From NCBI GenBank assembly GCA_028709185.1, contig JAQVXM010000023.1, positions 1 through 9,138 on the forward strand: a stretch of 9,138 bases of DNA, written 5' to 3'. The notes under the pieces were generated by a model that ran no database searches, was not told the origin of the DNA, and saw only the letters and a program-made list of their open reading frames with translations. Made by a program: the position numbers and the translations under genes. Positions 5,606 to 9,138 of the stretch are shown piece after piece; the stretch's first letter is position 1; the number at the start of each line of letters is the position of its first letter. The DNA comes from Minisyncoccota bacterium. Lineage in GTDB: Bacteria > Patescibacteriota > Minisyncoccia > UBA6257 > XYB1-36-10.

Positions 5606-6235
5606 TTAGCTTAACTTGATTTTAACTCGTTTTGATTTGTCGCGATTCAACTTTGGAAGTTTAATGGTAAGGATGCCATCTTTTAGTTCAGCTTCCGATT
5701 TGTCGGGATTTATTTCTTCCGGAAGGATAATTGAACGAGAAAATTTTCCCCAGTAACATTCCTGATAGAAAAAATTATCTTCTTTTATTTTTTCTTTTCT
5801 TTCTCTTTTGCCCTTTATAGAAACCGATTCACTCGTGATATCAATATTCAAGTCTTCAGGAGAAACACCAGCAACAGTGGATTGAATAATTATTTCTTCC
5901 GGATTCTGAAAGACATCAATAGTTAGTTGACCTTCAGCTTCACCAAAAAACGGATCAGAATCAAGAAATTCATCATCCTTGTCTTTTTCTTCATTATCTT
6001 CATCATCATTTATTTCTTCTTTTTCCATTTTTATTTTTTTGGTTTTCGGTTTAGAAAGAGAAATCTTTTCAGATTTAGCAATGGTCGCTATTGGAAGATT
6101 TTCCGGAGAAGAAATTTCCGTATCAACATTTTCAACATTTAAAATTTTTTCTTTTTCTTCCAATGACTCAGGAAAAGCGGAATTATTTTTTCCGCCGATT
6201 AAGTTTTCGAAATATTCTTTTGAGTTTTTATCCAT
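5606..6235 (-). CDS. hsp20: Small heat shock protein (Hsp20/alpha-crystallin) with long acidic N-terminal tail
   Basis: Small heat shock proteins are ATP-independent chaperones that hold unfolding proteins in the cytoplasm. The alpha-crystallin domain spans about 103-195: GQLTIDVFQNPEEIIIQSTV, VAGVSPEDLNIDI (121-133), and the signature AELKDGILTIKLPKL (182-196). A VKI in the tail (204-206) may serve as the C-terminal I-x-I-type anchor. At 209 residues it is longer than typical bacterial Hsp20 (about 140-160). The extra part is a roughly 100-residue tail with low hydrophobicity, a lysine-rich stretch (62-73) and an acidic stretch rich in D and E (71-93). The gene lies 22 nt after the prsW-like stop, so the two are probably co-transcribed. 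TATAAA at 6254-6249 may give it its own near-leaderless start. No Shine-Dalgarno sequence is visible, and no CIRCE-type operator was seen. Confidence 0.94.
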   Translation of the reverse strand: MDKNSKEYFENLIGGKNNSAFPESLEEKEKILNVENVDTEISSPENLPIATIAKSEKISLSKPKTKKIKMEKEEINDDEDNEEKDKDDEFLDSDPFFGEAEGQLTIDVFQNPEEIIIQSTVAGVSPEDLNIDITSESVSIKGKRERKEKIKEDNFFYQECYWGKFSRSIILPEEINPDKSEAELKDGILTIKLPKLNRDKSKRVKIKLS

Positions 6236-6257
6236 AAAAAATTAAAAGTTTATAAAA

Positions 6258-6944
6258 TTAAGCGGAGACGGATTTTAGTTTTTCGAAATCATTTAAAACG
6301 AATAAGCCGACGAGCAAGAGAAAAATAGTTGGCGTAACAACCGCTCCTGCATTAATTATAAGATAATTAAAAAAGGCGTGCAACAAGGAAGCAAGAAGAA
6401 TTCCTTCAGAAACAAAGAGAAATTTTTCTTTTACTCTTATTCCCTGCGCAAAATAATAACCAATAAAAGCAGAGCATAAGCTATGAAGAAGAGTGGCACC
6501 AATAAAGCGCAGAGTAATAGTGTGAAAAACAGCGCCAATTTGAAGATAATTATTCCATTCGTTAACGGCAGCGCCGATATTTTCTATAGCAGCAAATCCC
6601 AAAGCAGCCGCAATCATATAAATCATAGCGTCAACCGGTTCATCAAAATAACGGCTTTTAGCAATAAACCAAAAAACAAAAGAAAATTTAATAACCTCCT
6701 CAATAAAAGAAAAACTTAAAAAAGAAAGAGAGGAGGATTCAGAAATTCCGTAAAATTTAAGGATATTACTAAGCTCTACTTCAAAGAAAAAAGCAAAGAA
6801 GGTAGCGGCGGCGCCGATAAGAAAAGCAAAAAAAATCATTTTTTTTGGCTCGGGACGTTTTGCATCTTCCCGAAGATAAAAAAGAAGCCAGGCAAAGCTT
6901 GGCAAAAGTCCGAGGAAAACAGCTAAATAAAGCATATTAAGCAT
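6258..6944 (-). CDS. prsW: PrsW-family intramembrane protease
   Basis: PrsW proteins are polytopic membrane proteases; in Bacillus, PrsW cuts the anti-sigma factor RsiW within a stress-signalling pathway. The 228 residues contain about seven or eight hydrophobic helices and the family motifs in order: FIEEVIKF (80-87, paired glutamates 82-83), DEPVDAMIYMIAAALGFAAIEN (101-122), LLHSLCSAFIGYYFA (152-166, H154) and LLHAFFNYLI (187-196, H189). These conserved E and H residues are the proposed active-site residues, so the protein looks intact. Its substrate here is unknown, as no anti-sigma factor lies in the window. The ATG at 6944 overlaps a TATAAT box (6948-6943), so translation may really begin at the fourth codon (ATG 6935), just after the expected transcription start. 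The hsp20 gene follows after 22 nt, tying it to protein quality control. Confidence 0.88.
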   Translation of the reverse strand: MLNMLYLAVFLGLLPSFAWLLFYLREDAKRPEPKKMIFFAFLIGAAATFFAFFFEVELSNILKFYGISESSSLSFLSFSFIEEVIKFSFVFWFIAKSRYFDEPVDAMIYMIAAALGFAAIENIGAAVNEWNNYLQIGAVFHTITLRFIGATLLHSLCSAFIGYYFAQGIRVKEKFLFVSEGILLASLLHAFFNYLIINAGAVVTPTIFLLLVGLFVLNDFEKLKSVSA

Positions 6945-6972
6945 TATATAAAATAAACCGTTTAATTTCTAA
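6943..6972 (-). promoter_or_regulatory. prsW promoter overlapping the annotated start codon
   Basis: A perfect TATAAT on the minus strand (6948-6943) contains the AT of the ATG at 6944. A weak TTAGAA (6972-6967) lies 18 nt upstream. The expected start near 6936 would place the second in-frame ATG (6935-6933) at the mRNA 5' end. The box is seen; its use and the start revision are inferred. Confidence 0.42.
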
Positions 6973-6996
6973 TTTTACAAAAACCGGAAAAAGTTT

Positions 6997-9135
6997 TTAC
7001 CTTTTTAAATTGGAGGTTATAAATCTGCTTGGAAATTTAAGAAAAGATTTAAAATCTTTCAGGGGATATTCAATATTAATCCCTTCGATAAAAAATTTTC
7101 CTTTATTGATAACCAGTTCGAAGTCAGAGCGACTGTTTCTTCCTGTAGAAAAAATTCTTAAACTCTCCCCTTTCATACGATCCATAAACCTTTCGGCAGA
7201 AATTGATTTTGAGTCTCTAAAAATTATTCGGAAAAACTCTAAAGCTTTTTTATCTTTATCGTTTTCTAAAAGTTCTATAACAGCTGATGATTGCTCGGGA
7301 GTGAAGTCTTCGCTTAAAGCAAAATAAATATGTTTATCAATCGTTTCCAAAGGCAATTCGGAGAGCTTGGAAACTTCAATCATTCTTTTAGCTTCTTTAA
7401 CATTATCAAGATCAAGATTAGATAGAGAAATCAAAGTTTCGTTTATTTTTTCAGGATTTTCTTTTTCCAAGCCAAGTTCTTTTATAAATTCGTTTTCATC
7501 GGCTATTTGAAATCCGCTTTGTTTAAGTTTTTCCATGGCTTCAGCGGAATTGGAAGGTGGCACAAACTTTTCTGTTTTTTCCTCAATTTGCTCCAAAGGC
7601 GCTTCTCCGTACTTTCCTCCAATTTCCGCTTGCTTCTCAATATTTTCAGAAGACAGGTTATCCGGCGAAAATTCCTGATTTTCGACAACCGGAAGATTAA
7701 GATTATCAGGAGCCGGAATTTCTTTCACATGAGAAGAAGATTCTTCCCAAATTTCCTTACTCTCGCTGGTTTCTTCCAAGGGAGAAAAAGTTTTTTGAAG
7801 AGGAGCACCAGTTCCAACAATATTTTCAATCGCTTCTTTGGAAAGATTTTCAGTTAAGATTTCTTTCGGAAAAGCATCATGGAAAGCTTCGTCCCATTTA
7901 ATACTTTCAATCATTTCTTTAGATAAACGGCGAAAATTGGGATTTTCAGGCAGGCCATATTTTTCCGGATTAGAAAGAACGATATCTTTCAAGCGGTCGA
8001 TATTATAAATTTTGAGAGCTTCTTTTGATTTTTCATCATCACCAAGATTTTCAAAAAGTTCTTTAAATCTGCCTTGGAGTTGCAGTTCAGCTTCTTTCCA
8101 AACGCTTTTCCCGCCTTGATAATCAAGATGTTCGGCAGGTTTAAAAATATCGGGGGTTTCAATAGGCAAGGTTTGTTTCGCCATCTGAAGTTCTTCAGCT
8201 ACACCAGTAATGCCGTCGGATTCCTTAGAAAGATTGCGTTGAATTTCAGAAACAGCCGATTCATGAGGAATTTGTTCAGTTGTTTCAGATAATTTCTGAA
8301 CAGGTTCAAAGTCTTCGGGTTCAACATTGGACTGAATAAGTTTTTCAGAAGGAACGGGGGAATAATTATCAGAGGAAACGGGAGTTTCTTTCATAAAAAA
8401 GTCAGCAATTTTACCCCAAATGCTTTTAGCTCCTTCTTCGCCTTTTTCTTTAACAAACTCAAAAGCATTTTCAAAATGGTCAGAGTTTTTCCAAACACTC
8501 TCAATGAGCGTTTCTAAAGTGAGAGCCGAGGTTAAAGTTTTAGCTCCTTTTGAAACAAGCCCGCTATAATAAGAAAGATGGTCAACCATTCCAAAATCGC
8601 TAACCATAGAATCAAGTTCTTTCAAAAATTCAGCGTTTTTCTTTAAAAGCTTTTCTTTTTCCAATTCTTTCTGTTTTTCTTCCAATTTTTTATCATTTTC
8701 AATCTGATTAAATTTGTCATTAAGTTTAAAAACGGTCCGCCTAATTCTGATGTCGGCAAGAGACGTATAATAAGCGGGAATGTTTTGTCTGTTTACTCTT
8801 TCCACGAGATCGCCCAAAAGATTTTTTTCGTAAGCTTCTTTAAAATCTTCAGCGGAGGCTTCTTTTTTTCCTTTTTCTTTTGCTAATTTTTCTGCTTCTT
8901 CATTAAGTTTAAAGGCTTCTTCTTCCGCGCGTTTCAAATCATCATCAACACGAACTTTTTTGATAACTTCTTTATTTTTTAGGCGAGCGCTTTTTTCAAC
9001 TTCCGCCAAAAATCCCGTAGCCATTGCCCCCATCAGCGCTATTCTAATAGGATTCGAAAGACCATAACCATTCAAAACTCTTCCCCAACGCAAAACAGCG
9101 GAAGGAACGGATGTCCATCCAGATGTTTTTTCCAT
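6997..9135 (-). CDS. Large coiled-coil and low-complexity protein, function unknown (possibly 5'-partial)
   Basis: I do not recognise this protein. From the ATG at 9135 it has 712 residues, but the frame stays open to the window edge (the preceding codon is ATA), so it may be the C-terminal part of a longer gene. Visible regions are: a moderately hydrophobic segment NPIRIALMGAMATGFLA (28-44), perhaps the last membrane helix; charged predicted coiled coil (about 51-104 and 135-175); a helical region with aromatic residues (about 176-248); a Ser/Glu/Pro-rich probably disordered linker (250-330); a compact block starting GGKSVWKEAELQLQGRF and ending near AFHDAF (341-422); a second disordered acidic stretch (450-530); a helical region (530-655); and a short beta-like end (656-700) with alternating pattern FELVINKGKFFIEGI. 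No catalytic motif is evident. The stop lies 53 nt before the prsW start, and prsW has its own TATAAT. A structural or envelope-associated role is only a guess. Confidence 0.85.
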   Translation of the reverse strand: MEKTSGWTSVPSAVLRWGRVLNGYGLSNPIRIALMGAMATGFLAEVEKSARLKNKEVIKKVRVDDDLKRAEEEAFKLNEEAEKLAKEKGKKEASAEDFKEAYEKNLLGDLVERVNRQNIPAYYTSLADIRIRRTVFKLNDKFNQIENDKKLEEKQKELEKEKLLKKNAEFLKELDSMVSDFGMVDHLSYYSGLVSKGAKTLTSALTLETLIESVWKNSDHFENAFEFVKEKGEEGAKSIWGKIADFFMKETPVSSDNYSPVPSEKLIQSNVEPEDFEPVQKLSETTEQIPHESAVSEIQRNLSKESDGITGVAEELQMAKQTLPIETPDIFKPAEHLDYQGGKSVWKEAELQLQGRFKELFENLGDDEKSKEALKIYNIDRLKDIVLSNPEKYGLPENPNFRRLSKEMIESIKWDEAFHDAFPKEILTENLSKEAIENIVGTGAPLQKTFSPLEETSESKEIWEESSSHVKEIPAPDNLNLPVVENQEFSPDNLSSENIEKQAEIGGKYGEAPLEQIEEKTEKFVPPSNSAEAMEKLKQSGFQIADENEFIKELGLEKENPEKINETLISLSNLDLDNVKEAKRMIEVSKLSELPLETIDKHIYFALSEDFTPEQSSAVIELLENDKDKKALEFFRIIFRDSKSISAERFMDRMKGESLRIFSTGRNSRSDFELVINKGKFFIEGINIEYPLKDFKSFLKFPSRFITSNLKR

Positions 9136-9138
9136 TAT

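Noticed and set aside
6981..7006. Terminator after the large unknown gene
   Set aside because: AAAAAG/CTTTTT (minus strand, around the stop codon) is almost all A-T and has only a short T-run after CCGG, so it is too weak to call.
1..9138. CRISPR array, insertion sequence, integrase or attachment site at the tRNA-Glu gene
   Set aside because: I saw no regularly spaced repeats, no transposase or recombinase motifs, and no duplicate of the tRNA 3' end within the window.

Overview
The window reads as chromosomal DNA of an AT-rich bacterium with a small genome, most probably a member of the Candidate Phyla Radiation (Patescibacteria, Parcubacteria-like). This is an inference from several things seen together: a B12-dependent class II ribonucleotide reductase, short intergenic regions, a tRNA gene without encoded CCA, almost no Shine-Dalgarno sequences on the larger genes, a PrsW-type membrane protease, and a long protein of no recognisable family. 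All complete large genes end in TAA, one tiny gene ends in TGA, and no gene needs TGA read through. The standard bacterial code therefore fits, which argues against Gracilibacteria/SR1.

Layout. 1-655 (minus): N-terminal 218 codons of class II ribonucleotide reductase (nrdJ). 656-876: divergent control region, with an nrdJ -10 on the minus strand and, on the plus strand, a TTGACT-N18-TAAAAT promoter and a leader that can fold as two overlapping hairpins or a pseudoknot. 877-1109 (plus): two tiny genes missed by length cut-offs (32 and 35 codons), each with a strong ribosome binding site and each encoding one hydrophobic helix; a terminator follows at 1112-1154. 1222-3336 (plus): recG, with a TATAAT so close to its ATG that the mRNA is probably leaderless. 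3337-3580: a gene-free gap holding a bidirectional terminator hairpin and a set of nested stems with its own minus-strand promoter, which I call a candidate small RNA of about 160 nt. 3581-5436 (minus): a DoxX-like membrane protein followed 8 nt later by a processive-type family 2 glycosyltransferase. 5442-5493: back-to-back promoters with overlapping -10 elements. 5496-5567 (plus): tRNA-Glu(UUC), then a bidirectional terminator. 5606-6944 (minus): a prsW-like gene and a small heat shock protein with a long acidic N-terminal tail. 6997-9135 (minus): a large coiled-coil and disordered protein of unknown function, open at the window edge.

Most of the recognisable genes are household or envelope functions: dNTP synthesis, replication-fork rescue, envelope glycan synthesis and protein quality control. 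The least explained parts are the tiny two-peptide operon with its structured leader (784-1154) and the candidate small RNA at 3340-3502. Both are small, self-contained transcription units with their own promoter and terminator.
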